A DNA stretch of 64,000 bases from Dryococelus australis (Eukaryota > Arthropoda > Insecta > Phasmatodea > Phasmatidae), in assembly GCA_029891345.1 (NCBI GenBank), contig CM056993.1, positions 274,340,900 to 274,404,899 on the forward strand, in the 5' to 3' direction. Positions 1 through 10,240 of this stretch are shown one piece after another. Within the stretch, counting starts at the first letter, position 1. Each line of letters opens with the position of its first letter. Below the pieces are notes generated by a model. It had not been told where the DNA came from. It saw only the letters and a list, made by a program, of their open reading frames with translations, and did not search any database. The translations under genes were made by a program, and so were the position numbers.

Positions 1-455
1 TGGAGGGAGACTTCTCCACACTACACTCATGTTGCTTTATTATGCCATGCACGGCATGAGGACGCCGGACTTCAACAGAGGACGACAGAGACTGCGCATC
101 ACCACGTGGGACGACTCGTCTGAGTTGTGCTGAGAATCTACTCTCCATCACCATGGCTATAGAATGAAGTTGCTTCTATAAGCGTTTTTATTTCGTGTTA
201 TATTAATAATTCCCATGTCGTCTTCCGCCACATCGCCAAGTAAGGAGGTGCATAATTAAAAGTGTAACCATTTCAGTGCTTGAGTTCATTAAATGCATTA
301 AATCGACTTAAGTTAATTCTTATTGATAGTTTGTGCTCAGCCCTAGACCGCTCGCGTATCACAGGTGCTTGCACACCTCTCTGGTGGAGGAAGTCGCGTT
401 ATTGGCCATCTCCCCCCGATTCCCCGGTAGAACCTGAAAACTGAAGACAAAGAAG
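1..455. other. No gene recognised; strong splice-donor-like site at its right end
   Basis: I see no protein family in any frame here. The stretch is less AT-rich than most of the window. At 451-461 the sequence AGAAGGTGAGT is a near-ideal eukaryotic 5' splice site (cut after 455). The segment could therefore be the end of an untranslated or non-coding exon, or chance. Nothing downstream confirms a transcript. Confidence 0.25.
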
Positions 456-463
456 GTGAGTTG

Positions 464-496
464 CCAGTAAGTGTCAGATGGGCCAACACTTACTGG
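464..496. repeat. Perfect 11-bp stem hairpin
   Basis: CCAGTAAGTGT at 464-474 pairs perfectly with ACACTTACTGG at 486-496, leaving an 11-nt loop. It is the first of a cluster of hairpins between 460 and 1350. Nothing ties it to a known element. Confidence 0.7.
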
Positions 497-523
497 TTTT
501 TAGATGTCCAGGAAGAGACGGTA

Positions 524-630
524 CAGCACTAGAAAAGAAAAGTGATTATTAAATTAAGCTAAGTAATAATGGGCCTAATCACCAAATAGTAACATATGTC
601 CTCGGGACACATGTGTTAAATCTAGTGCTG
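524..630. repeat. Nested foldback: perfect 10-bp arms enclosing a second hairpin
   Basis: CAGCACTAGA at 524-533 is the exact reverse complement of TCTAGTGCTG at 621-630. Inside it, ACATATGTCC (592-601) pairs with GGACACATGT (605-614) at 9 of 10 positions across a 3-nt loop. Such nested palindromes occur in foldback or MITE-type elements and in structured RNAs. I cannot choose between these. Confidence 0.55.
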
Positions 631-800
631 TGCTAACTCGCAGCGGCCAATCTCTTCTATCCATAGGCTTTAACATATCATATCTACGGCCATATGGTGC
701 GAGTGCACTGAGCTTTGGTATGTTAGGGTCTCACCAACTGTACCAGAGAGCTGTACGTCGCCACAAGCCGTGCACTTATATGCTCGGATAACTGTTCAGT

Positions 801-862
801 GGCTGCCTTGGAATCGGCAGTGGCGAAGGGCCATACCTACAAACAGTTGGCTGGGAAGAGAG
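801..862 (+). repeat. ~62-bp dispersed module, copy 1
   Basis: It starts at GGCTGCCTTGGAATCGGC and ends at CAGTTGGCTGGGAAG. A close copy lies at 1079-1141 and a more diverged inverted copy at about 5256-5310. The module is part of a dispersed repeat with unknown full length. Confidence 0.6.
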
Positions 863-1078
863 TCTAAAATAATTAAATGCTATAAACTAAACTGGACTGA
901 GTTTCACCTACAATGCCGCTCAGTTTATTCTACCGCAATTATAATTAGAAATTAAGACTTACATTGTTTGTGTGGGAGGGTTTGCGGTCGCAAGGGGGGG
1001 GGGGGGACTCTCACCAGCTACTGCATAGAACACACTATCGCCACAGCCTCCTCAGATTTTGCAGATAATCTGACGAGA

Positions 1079-1141
1079 GGCAGCCTTGGAATCGGCGTTG
1101 GCGAACAGACCATACCTATAAGCAGCTGGCTGGGAAAAGAA
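1079..1141 (+). repeat. ~62-bp dispersed module, copy 2
   Basis: This is the same module as 801-862, with a few substitutions (for example GGCGTTGGCGAACAG in place of GGCAGTGGCGAAGGG). A run of 13 G at 994-1006 and two hairpins lie close by. Confidence 0.6.
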
Positions 1142-1202
1142 GTGTATTTTTCCAATTCTAATTGAAATATATAATATTTAATTATTGATCATTTAATATA
1201 GG

Positions 1203-1229
1203 CTGAGCAGTCTCTTTAGGACTGCTCAG
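1203..1229. repeat. Perfect 10-bp stem hairpin
   Basis: CTGAGCAGTC (1203-1212) and GACTGCTCAG (1220-1229) form a perfect stem around a 7-nt loop. It is terminator-like in shape, but this is a eukaryotic window with no T-tract after it. Confidence 0.65.
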
Positions 1230-1318
1230 ATCAGTCTTCTGCTATAGATTATTGAGGCCGCGCAGGTGCTATCAAAATGGAAATGGCAGTGTGTTAAACG
1301 CAGGCCTAAGTGTCCTAT

Positions 1319-1350
1319 GTGCTAGGAGCGACTTTGGTCGCTTATAGCAC
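1319..1350. repeat. 14-bp imperfect stem hairpin
   Basis: GTGCTAGGAGCGAC (1319-1332) pairs with GTCGCTTATAGCAC (1337-1350) at 12 of 14 positions across a 4-nt loop. It is the last member of the hairpin cluster that starts at 464. Confidence 0.6.
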
Positions 1351-1689
1351 TACGTCTCGTCTACATAATACTCCCCAAGGGCAGTAATAAGTGGATTGGC
1401 ATGTTTTTCAATTGATTTGTAAAAGGTTTGGGCCTGTTATCGAATTTCGTCTTGCAACAGTTCTTGTTTAAGTTCTGCGTTCTAGCACCTATTAAGGACA
1501 TGCCGTGATGCATGATCTGCCATCCTAAAGTATTTATTCTGTACCACTTGTAGTGAATTGAGATAGGTTTGTGCGCAGTAGGCTCAAGCAGTGACTGCAT
1601 AAGTAATAATGGGTCGAATCATAGTCTAATATAATTGAATCTCATTTTTACACCACAAACCAGAATCGTAGTTTAACAGTGGCTATAAG

Positions 1690-2760
1690 GCTTTCATGCA
1701 GGCATAAGCAACATTCCGCTTATACTCCACATGTATTTAATTTCTCTTGATCGCACATATCGCATATATATGTTTTACTATGCTGATTATTTTTCTGCAT
1801 TGAAAGCAGCCTTGATAGATCTTTAATCCAACAGTAATGTGAGTTATCAAATTATTTGAAACAAAGTAAATTTATATGCTCCTCCTTTAGGCTTTGCAAA
1901 CTTAAGTGGATATACTGTGGATTTCTTGCCTTCATCTTCAATAGTGTATTCATCTATAGATACATCAATTTTATTTTGTATTTTTGGTATATCATCAATA
2001 TTTTAATTGGATATTCAATCTTATCCATTACTTTATCAATATTAAGCCCCTTATTTTTATATTTGGTTACTCTGTCCGAATTTTTGTCTGCTGGAAATAA
2101 TGCAGATTCTATAGCCCAAAGTAAGCATTTTTGGTCATTATTTTTAACATTTATGCATGCTTTCTTATTCTTAATATCTGCTTGTAATTCTATATACGAT
2201 GAACTATTTAATGGATTATACTTATTTATAGATAATTGTATTCCGAATGTATCCAATTTAATGCCCATTACGATCCTCTTCTTTGAACTTAAGATAATTG
2301 TGTAATTATATCTTGTATTATGAATTTATAAATCCTTTTATTATCTCCTTCATTAAATATTGTATAATTGAGTGATTGAAATGTAAATCGTTCTACTTGA
2401 TTATTATCTTGCTTAGGAAAATAGGCATACTATTTAATACCGGTTTTCACCCTTCTAAGGTTCCTAAGATTAGTGTGTATTATCTCAAATACATTATTTT
2501 TTACTGAATTAAAACAAAAATAGGCTCTACTATATTGAAGGCATTTTCAATTTTATATGTTGATATCCTACGTTTCAAAGCTTTATTAAGGAAGCAATTT
2601 TTGTTGGTTCTATTTCTTCTGTTAACAAATAAATTATTATAGAATGGATATATTTCTTCTAATTGTTCTCTATCTTTGGGATATAATTCATTGATATTAA
2701 TATCAGCTAAAGGTAATTTTTTAAAGTTTCTTCTTCTCAGCATTCTATTTCTCCACCTGT
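1690..2760 (-). pseudogene. Broken N-terminal half of a protein-primed family B DNA polymerase (Maverick/Polinton-like)
   Basis: Reading down the minus strand, several frames carry consecutive pieces of one protein. The first piece (2743-2501) includes NKALKRRISTYKIENAF. The second (2268-1954) includes INKYNPLNSSSYIEL, then NDQKCLLWAIESALFP and DRVTKYK. A third (about 1970-1870) includes STVYPLKFAKPKGG. The last (about 1850-1700) includes SHYCWIKDLSRLLS followed by a CDMC zinc-finger start. This order and these motifs match, from memory, the region preceding the exonuclease/polymerase domains in the pPolB proteins of Maverick/Polinton elements and related insect sequences. The exonuclease and palm domains are not visible further left, so the copy is truncated as well as frameshifted. 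A related virus-derived polymerase is an alternative source. Confidence 0.6.
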
Positions 2761-2925
2761 CTACATGCGTTTGTATAAAAAATGGTAAGAGTTCTAATTA
2801 GATCGTTTTTCCTTAGTCTGCTTATATGTGTTATTTTAAAATATCTAGCAATTTCTTTCAACTTCCTCACTCCCATATTGTTCAGTTTAGCTGTTATATA
2901 AACTTCAATTTTTATAGTTCTATTT

Positions 2926-2928
<3 letters not shown>

Positions 2929-2981
<53 letters not shown>
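2929..2981. repeat. (AG)n microsatellite
   Basis: About 26 uninterrupted AG dinucleotides separate the polymerase N-terminal relic from the Cys/His modules upstream of it on the minus strand. Confidence 0.95.
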
Positions 2982-2984
<3 letters not shown>

Positions 2985-3004
2985 TTATAAATAAAATGTA
3001 AAAA

Positions 3005-3480
3005 CAAATATACAGGATAAAACGAAAAGTGTTTAAATTACTGGGAAACCGTATTCAACTTCTTGTTATGAGAATAATTCTTCATATAATCACTAAAACA
3101 TTTTTTTACACGTGATTGAATATTTGTCCTTACTATTTTTAACAAGAGAAAATATTTCTATAGATTTATTCTGATTTCATTCTTTACATGTCTTTGTTGG
3201 GCAATAATTATGTTGATTTTCGTTTAGAATATCTAATGGTGCATTGTGTAATTTACTAATTTTATGCTTTTTGAGAGATGCATTATAAATATATTTTCCA
3301 CGTTCGCACATTATTCTCTCTTTTTTTAATTCATAACAACTACTAGCATATTCACTATAACATTTTTTACTGATGTTAAAATGTTTATCTTTTATGTGTT
3401 TATGTGGTGCAATATTTGTATTTTTAATACTTCACCACATATTTTACGTTGCTTAGATATGGTATTATATTCCATTTCAA
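3005..3480 (-). pseudogene. Tandem Cys/His (zinc-finger-like) modules upstream of the polymerase relic
   Basis: Minus-strand frames contain two similar modules. The first, near 3450, includes KQRKICGEVLKI then HH. The second, near 3310-3190, includes CERGKYIYNASLKKHKIS then LHNAPLDILNENQHNYC. A segment with KNSKDKYSITCKKMF follows. The pattern Cys, then about 13 residues, then Lys-His, then His-Asn looks like a decayed C2H2-type finger. A clearly related module occurs at about 27530-27690 on the plus strand, just before another polymerase-B relic, so module and polymerase probably belong to one element. Frameshifts and stops prevent one continuous reading. The function of the modules is unknown. 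Confidence 0.5.
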
Positions 3481-3589
3481 GCATCGTCTCTTTTTTATTT
3501 GTTAAGAAACTAAATTTATTAAGATAAAGAAAAACATTTTCTTTATATATATTTTTTCTCTACAAAGTACACAAAACAAAAAACTGAAT

Positions 3590-3840
3590 CTCTCCTCAAG
3601 AAGTTGAACAATTCGTATGAATTGACTAAGCTACAAGATCTAGAAAAAATAAATGGTTTACTGCTACAGATTTTGAAATTTTAGAGTATAGGTTTGATAA
3701 AAAAATTAATAGTATTCTAGATGATAAGTACAAAATTAATTCGTGAGAGCACTATTTGAAAATACTTGATAAACATGATTTCAAAATTTTAAATGAGGAC
3801 TTTTTTTTAGCATGTAGAGACTTAAAATAACTGAAAAATG
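3590..3840 (+). other. Coding-like debris, family not recognised
   Basis: Short plus-strand frames read like real protein (for example NEDFFLACRDL near 3800, preceded by KILDKHDFKIL), but stops break them and no family is evident. It lies beside the polymerase-B remains and may be part of the same element in the opposite orientation. This is a weak call. Confidence 0.2.
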
Positions 3841-4069
3841 GAAATTCTATTAATAATCTGTTAATATTTCATTCGATTTTGCTATATTTTGTCGTGAATT
3901 TACTTGATTTAAATTGCTCATTTGCAAAATTAGCATTTCTTGAAAATGATAAATGTGCATTCTTTTTGCATAATTTTACATGTTTTATTCTGTGAAAAAT
4001 CCTACACACTCATTTTTGAAAAATTGCTAAATTTTTTTTGTTTAAAATTGTGTGTGTTTGAGAACACTA

Positions 4070-4091
4070 AAAAAAAAAAAAAAAAAAAAAA
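4070..4091 (+). repeat. 22-nt poly(A) tract
   Basis: An uninterrupted run of A. It could be the tail of a retroposed sequence ending at about 4070, but I see no matching target-site duplication. Confidence 0.8.
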
Positions 4092-4261
4092 CTTTTAGAG
4101 CTTAAATTTGGTACTCAAAAACCTTGACTTTGACTTTAATTTGCTTCATTTTCATCCTATACTTTCAGACGAAATAACCCTATTTAGTGCACTGGGTTTT
4201 TTGTTGTAATTTTAGAAAATATAACCTTAAAAATCGTGGTATGCCAGAACTCCCCTTTTTC

Positions 4262-4960
4262 ATCTACTCGACTGGTGCAATTCGGTTGCTATGCCGATGA
4301 CACTGTCATAGTTAGTCGCTCACACGACCTCGGCTTAACAACACGACGATTATAAACTTCCTTAACAGCCTTTCAAGAATACTACACGAAATGGTGGATT
4401 AAAATCAATGTCGGGAAAATCGAAGCGATCGTTTTCACGTGCAGGGCACTACCCCAAGCTCTGAATCGACCGCAAATTGCTTTATTTGGCAAACCCAAAC
4501 CCCATAAAGATGTTGTTAAATATCTATGCGTACATATGGACAGAAAGATGACCTGGAAAGCACACAGACATGTCAAATGCGTAAGTGCATACCCCAGACT
4601 CTACGCCCTATACCATATACTTAGATCCATAACACGATGTAAAGATCCAAAACACGGAACACAGCAGTATTGCTATATACCATTCTCATATGGCCTATTA
4701 TTACATGTACTGCGCCTAAATGGGCCCATGCAGCTAAAACTCATATTAAGAGACTGCCGATTGTGCAAAATAAATGCCTGCAAATCGCGGCAGATGCACC
4801 CAGTTACTTCCCCGTTAAAGATCTGCTTAACGAACTCAAAATTTAAAAACTAGACGAGTACTTCGTCAAAATGGCGGATAAATTTTACGATGATTGTGCA
4901 ACACATGCCAAACCCGAAAAGATCTAGTTTCGGCGATTATGACCGCGACGAGACTCAAAT
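4262..4960 (+). mobile_element. Degraded LINE reverse-transcriptase C-terminal fragment, Jockey type
   Basis: The fragment opens with the RT catalytic core: CYADDTVIVS, with the YADD codons at 4290-4301 intact. It continues through KWWIKINVGKIEAIVFTCR, then KYLCVHMDRKMTWKAH (4536 onward), then a long basic C-terminal region with LYALYHILRSIT. In Jockey-clade LINEs the same order is YADD, 'KINVNKTEAI', 'YLG..LD..L.W..H' and the C-terminal 'LYPIL'. The piece lacks everything upstream of the YADD box. It has a stop just after the core and frame changes near 4650-4850. The reading fades by about 4960 and no poly(A) tail is obvious. It is a dead 5'-truncated copy. Confidence 0.7.
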
Positions 4961-7900
4961 ATATAAGCGGCCTAAAAGAATTTTAGCTCACAGGCCGCCT
5001 TAGAACACAGACATTCGCAATGCAGGCCCTCAGTCATGCACCCAAATAAAAATTAATTCCGGAAACCCGAAATACTGTAATACATTTAACTACAAAATAC
5101 ACTCTTTGCAAAATAAGTATCACAAAATTAGCAAAGCTCTATGTGATTACAGAACAAGGTGAAGAAGGCTCTATACAGCCTCTGGCTCGGAGATGGCCCT
5201 GTGACTCACATTGCATCCATACTGCACCACACACACGTGTTACAAGCTTCTCTCATCCGACAGCTGTTTGTATGTATGGTCCGTCGCCACTGCCGATTCT
5301 AAGGCAGTCTCTGGGCAGTTCCAGCTACAACTGGGGGAATGTGGCATAGTGTGTTCTCTGCAGCAGCTGGTGAGGATTGTGGAGTGGCACACCTACACTT
5401 AACTCTCACTCACACCTTCATTGACACACAACAACACACACCCTACACTCAGCTGCACACGAGTTCACAAACAAGGTGATATAAATATTACCTCTAGTTT
5501 TAAGTTTCTTTTAATTGTCTGTAACACGCTAACACTCTTTACTGTGTCACAGAGAGATGGTTGGCATCTGTCGGGTGGGTGGTTCAGTTCTGTCCCCCAC
5601 CACCAGGGCCGCATAGCAGGACCCTGGTTATCAAACAGCTCACACCTCATTTCATTTCACTATGCATCATATTCACAAAGTCTATCTTCACAAACTAACA
5701 CTACCCTAGTTTCTCCAGCCCTAATCAAATAAAGGAATAACATTTACCCTCCGCGACTGTCGCATAGTTTTTCCAGGTTCTATCCGCTTTGCCTGATTGT
5801 CTATGCCACTTACTAGACCCTACTTCTTTCGGGGTGTTAAAATGGCTACAATTACGGTCATGACACAAGACAACTTTGCAATAGCCGCGATGCATGCACA
5901 GATTTTGATAATTAAACCCTACCTAATGCGTAAAAAGCTTGCCCTGAGATGCATCCCATTCTACAACCGTATTAGCTACTAACAAGCATGCCGGAGCGCA
6001 CACAGATTTGTTAAGGTGCTTACGTCGGCGTAGTGGGATTTAGGGGCTTGCCAATAAAAAAAATGGGGGCCTGACGCGACTGCTGTAGCTCTGAAGGCTG
6101 CGATGTTATATTTCGTGAATTGTTTCTCTTTCCCCCTTTTCTGGTGATAGGGTGATGTTTATATGGAACTTTAAGGGGGTGGGGGATTTGCAAGAGTTGG
6201 AAAATCCGCCTCGGAGGGCTGGCCATAGTATGCCAGAGTTCCATAGCCATTTGCGACGGGAATGGGACGGCCTTGTGTATAGTGTGGCACTAAAGTCTGG
6301 GTTTGAGATAGCTGGTTCCTACCCTGCACAGTAGTCCAGCCATCTGATGTCTGAACTGGTGCTTGTGAAACTGAGGAGGGCGTGGGTCCCAGGGGGCGAT
6401 GGACACAACATAGTGCGTGCAGGATTGTGCTACTGCAGCAGAGTATTTACTCTCCTGTTCTTTCTTTTTCCGTTCGTGAGGATCGAGAAAATGCCATTTT
6501 TTAAGCTTTATAGACCGTCCAGGCCTTGCAGTTGGCTGCGTGGTTGCCTCCGCAACACTACAAGTTCTCAGTGACTTGTCATCTTTATCAGTGGCAAACT
6601 TCCGACACTGTGTTATTCGCGGTACTCGAGCTTTTTATTCGCGTGTTCAAATCTCTGCTGTATGATTTTTTTTGTACTTATTCAAACGTATCAAAGTATG
6701 TATTTTTTATTTTACTGAATGAATAAAATGCAGGTCAATGGTCAATTAACGACAGTAAAAGCTATGGGAAATATTTTATTGCAGCACGCAGACATAACAT
6801 GGTAATCTATCAAATCAGATTGATATATAACAAAATTTTAAATAATTGTAGCAGTTGATTGACCGTTCAGAATTCTATTACTTTTTTCAATTTCTTCTTA
6901 TATTAATGATTTTTTAAATTTACTATTTTCGAAGTTGTAGCTAATAATAACAGAAATATTTTCAACGAATATTTTCGTCATTAAAATGTTTTATATAAAT
7001 ATATTTTGAAGAATACAGTTTTCTTATTTTATTAATTAATATTTCTCGACCCTATCACTCACATGCTGTTAAGTCCTGATTACGTAAACATAACTAAGAA
7101 AAAAAAAATGTTTGTGGTTTTCAAACTGGCATGAGATGATAGTTTCGCTCCAACCTCCACTGAAGATGACGAATTTTCGAAATGTAGCTACAAGTTCGCT
7201 TACGCCGACGATTTCTTTTAAGTAAACAAAACGGCAATATTTAGCATTTTCGTTACTTTTATCGTCATTTCATTTTCCCATGTGGAAGAAGCCTGCACAT
7301 GCGCTTCACCTCGACCTGTCAGGAGCGCGGCTGTCTGTGTACAGTCGCGAAAATTCATTTGCACACATTTCCCATTACTTGAGGTCATGAACATTCTATG
7401 TACGGCACTTCGATGTTGAAATAATAGTTTACCGTGTTGATGTAAATATATTTGGTATAGGAGAGAATTGCGTTTTCAGAAAATGCATGTAGTTACATGT
7501 TTACATTAATTCCTCTTCAAATTTATTTTTCCCATTCACATAAATATTAAACAGTCATAAAGAGTTACCGCTTGTAATGAAATAAATTATATATTAAAAA
7601 CTAATGAGAAATAGTGGCAAAATATATGCATTTAGTAATGTTTGAAAATAAATTAATATTTGCTTATAACAAAAATATAATTTCACGAGCTTCAAACACA
7701 ATGTGACAAAGGTACATTATTACGTCACTTTTGTTACACAATGTTTTATGTCATGTTTACGTGAATAAAACACCCACAGACTTCTCCAAGACGAAATATA
7801 ATAATTTTTACTAAGAATAAAATATCTCGTCAATAAAATAATTAATCAAATTAAAACTAATTATTTTGTTATTAAAAGATACTTATGAAAGTGTACCCAT

Positions 7901-8559
7901 CTGAATGTCCAATACATGAAAAAAAGCATACACATTTCACACCAAACCCAAACAGGCATATCTCAGATATGCTTTTAAGTTATATCTGTTGGTGTCAGTG
8001 TGTAATAGCATATATTTTACTGTCTCAAATTGCCTTATTTCTATAAGTAGGCTAATAGATCAGAAGTTGTAAGCAGAAAGTAGCCTATTTAAGGTAACTC
8101 AGATATTAATATTTAAAATGTAGGGGTTCTTTCAATACTTTACTGTTTTAAAATGAACCATTAATGGTTTTCTATTGTTTCGTAGAAGAAATGAAGCGGA
8201 CACTAATAGTGCAAAATAACTGCTTTCGTGGAAGCAGTAATTGTCATTGTTTCCCCACACAATATAAACTGTCAAAACTCTGGAGATTTGGGACTCTTAG
8301 AGATTGGGAACTTGAGGTAAACTGTTCCATTTGCCTCCTTTCGTGGACTGGCCTGAGAGTCATTTCAAATCCGAATCTGGGACCCCAAAGTTCAGACAAG
8401 TTATATAAATATGTTATTACCTACTTAATTATAGACACACCAGAGTTGAAAACATAAAAATATTACGACATTGCACTACTATAAGGGCAGGATTTTATGG
8501 TGCGTAGATGTACTGCTATGCAGATTTGACGGCCTAATTTTAGACCCAATCATAAAATA
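4961..8559. other. No gene recognised
   Basis: The stretch 6000-6600 is richer in G and C and holds several 60-75-codon open frames on both strands, none resembling a known family. The rest is strongly AT-rich. The only repeat recognised is the inverted copy of the 62-bp module near 5256-5310. Confidence 0.5.
5256..5310 (-). repeat. ~62-bp dispersed module, copy 3 (inverted, diverged)
   Basis: Read on the minus strand it contains CTGCCTTAGAATCGGCAGTG, then GACGGACCATACATACAAAC, matching the core of the copies at 801 and 1079. Confidence 0.5.
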
Positions 8560-8790
8560 ATGTTTGTTAGGAACATCAATTTTCCATCACACCGATCTGG
8601 ATTCGACCGGATGTTTGGATTTGGGAAACATGGCGGACGTCACCTGTAGCTGGCGGATTTTCCACGGAGATTTCCCGTTTTCTCTGCCCTTGCATTGCGC
8701 TATTGTTCCGCCCACATCTCATCTCACCATGTACATTATTCACGCAGGTTGGAACGACAGAGTGCCTTTGGGACCACTGACAGTCAGGCT
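8560..8790 (+). mobile_element. tRNA-derived SINE, decayed
   Basis: GGATTCGACC near 8591 resembles a Pol III B box. The downstream body (GGAAACATGGCGGACGTCAC, then GCTGGCGGATTTTCC, then TGCCCTTGCATT and CCACATCTCATCTCACC) parallels the better-preserved copy at 53788. The A box is too diverged to place. The 90-codon open frame across it is incidental. Confidence 0.5.
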
Positions 8791-10154
8791 TCTCTCCTCC
8801 ATGTTTATCCTGCTTCGCATTGAGAACACGTTGTGATTTTCTTGTCCGTTACGTGAAATTTACTAATATTAATTGAAGTACTATCAAATTTATAGTGCAT
8901 AGTTATTGGAGGCACCTCTTATATCTTCAGCCCCAGTTTTCCTCTATAATTTCGTGCATTGCGCCGTTCTTCACATTAGCACAGAACCTGTGTTAACACA
9001 TGCTACCGCTATTTCACCGACGCTAAAAAGTTTCCGTGAATGTGAATAACTGCGCTGGTCACTATGCTCAACCAATGTAATAAGATGCACAATAGCCACT
9101 TTTGTCCTCTTATCTCTGCCCCATGACTAAGATGATATTTTGAGAATTATGTATATGAGTGATATTTTATAATTCCTGATGAATGCTAGCACCTTTGTAT
9201 AATGTCTTCAAAAACATGTTATTGCACCGTTGTAATTAATTAATGTTATTTGTATATGTTGCTTCCAAGCTGTCACATACATTGCAATTGAGTTTATTAC
9301 TCTTGCGTTATTAAAGACTTACAGAAGACCGATCAATGATAACTTATAAACTACTTTCAGTTACATTCAAGTTGTCAGAGTTGTTTTGTTATGGTTACAG
9401 AATTTTTTTTTTTAAATCTTTAAAGTGTATGCTACCTTAATAAACAAAAATGTACCAGAATTTAATGCTTTTGTCAATAACATTTAAACAATAGTTGTAG
9501 CTGCAGGAAATCATGAACTAGTACTACTCTGAGATTTTCTCCCTGTGTATTCGGTACTTTGTTCATGTTGCGAGAAGTTTTAGTTTAGAAGGTCGGATAA
9601 TAAGAAAAAGTAATAATTTCTTTCGCATCACACTACTGTACAATGGTAAAAAATGATACACGCCTTTTCGTATTTGGAGCGGTGATGTGCAATTTGTCCG
9701 GTAACAAAATTATTTAATTCTGAATGACCGCAATGAGAAAACATGTACAGTGTTACTGTAAATAACAAAACAAACATAATCAAGTAAGATGTTTACTTTG
9801 TAAACTAATTCTTTTACACGAACTAGTTAAAAATATAACAATGTATAGTTTTTCTGATGTATATGTGTTTGGTGGAAACTAACACCTTCAGAATAATATT
9901 CGTTGTTTATGTTACTATTACTACCTTAATTAAATCAATTAATTATCTATGACAACAAACATTTCTGTACAATGTAAAATAAATATGTACAAAATTTCTA
10001 CTGTGCGCAAGATAAACTTTTGCAAGGTTTTACATGGAAAACTTATAAAAAAAAAGTGAACTTAATTTAGTAATGGTGTTCTTAAGTTAGTTTCTCATAT
10101 CTGTCTAATCATTAAACCTATTCTAAACAATGCTGACAGTTCGTCTGTTTCCAG
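8791..10154. other. No gene recognised
   Basis: AT-rich sequence with short poly(A) and poly(T) runs. No frame or repeat could be assigned. Confidence 0.5.
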
Positions 10155-10240
10155 GGTATGGAGCGCTGCTACCTCTCCTCCCAGGAATCTGGGCTTGATT
10201 CCCCGCAACGTTTCTTGGAATGTTTCAAGTGAGGTTAAAA
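10155..10240 (+). mobile_element. SINE-like fragment with a B-box
   Basis: GGTATGGAGCGCTG followed about 30 bases on by GGGCTTGATTCCCCGC has the spacing of tRNA A and B boxes, and the second motif is a good B-box match. The sequence after it is not clearly shared with the other SINEs here. Confidence 0.35.

Noticed and set aside
1203-1350. Intrinsic transcription terminators
   Set aside because: The stem-loops look terminator-like, but there is no U-tract, no upstream bacterial gene, and all other evidence is eukaryotic.
1856-2305. 149-codon plus-strand ORF
   Set aside because: It is opposite the minus-strand polymerase-B relic and is rich in Phe, Ile, Leu and Tyr as expected for the antisense of that AT-rich coding sequence.
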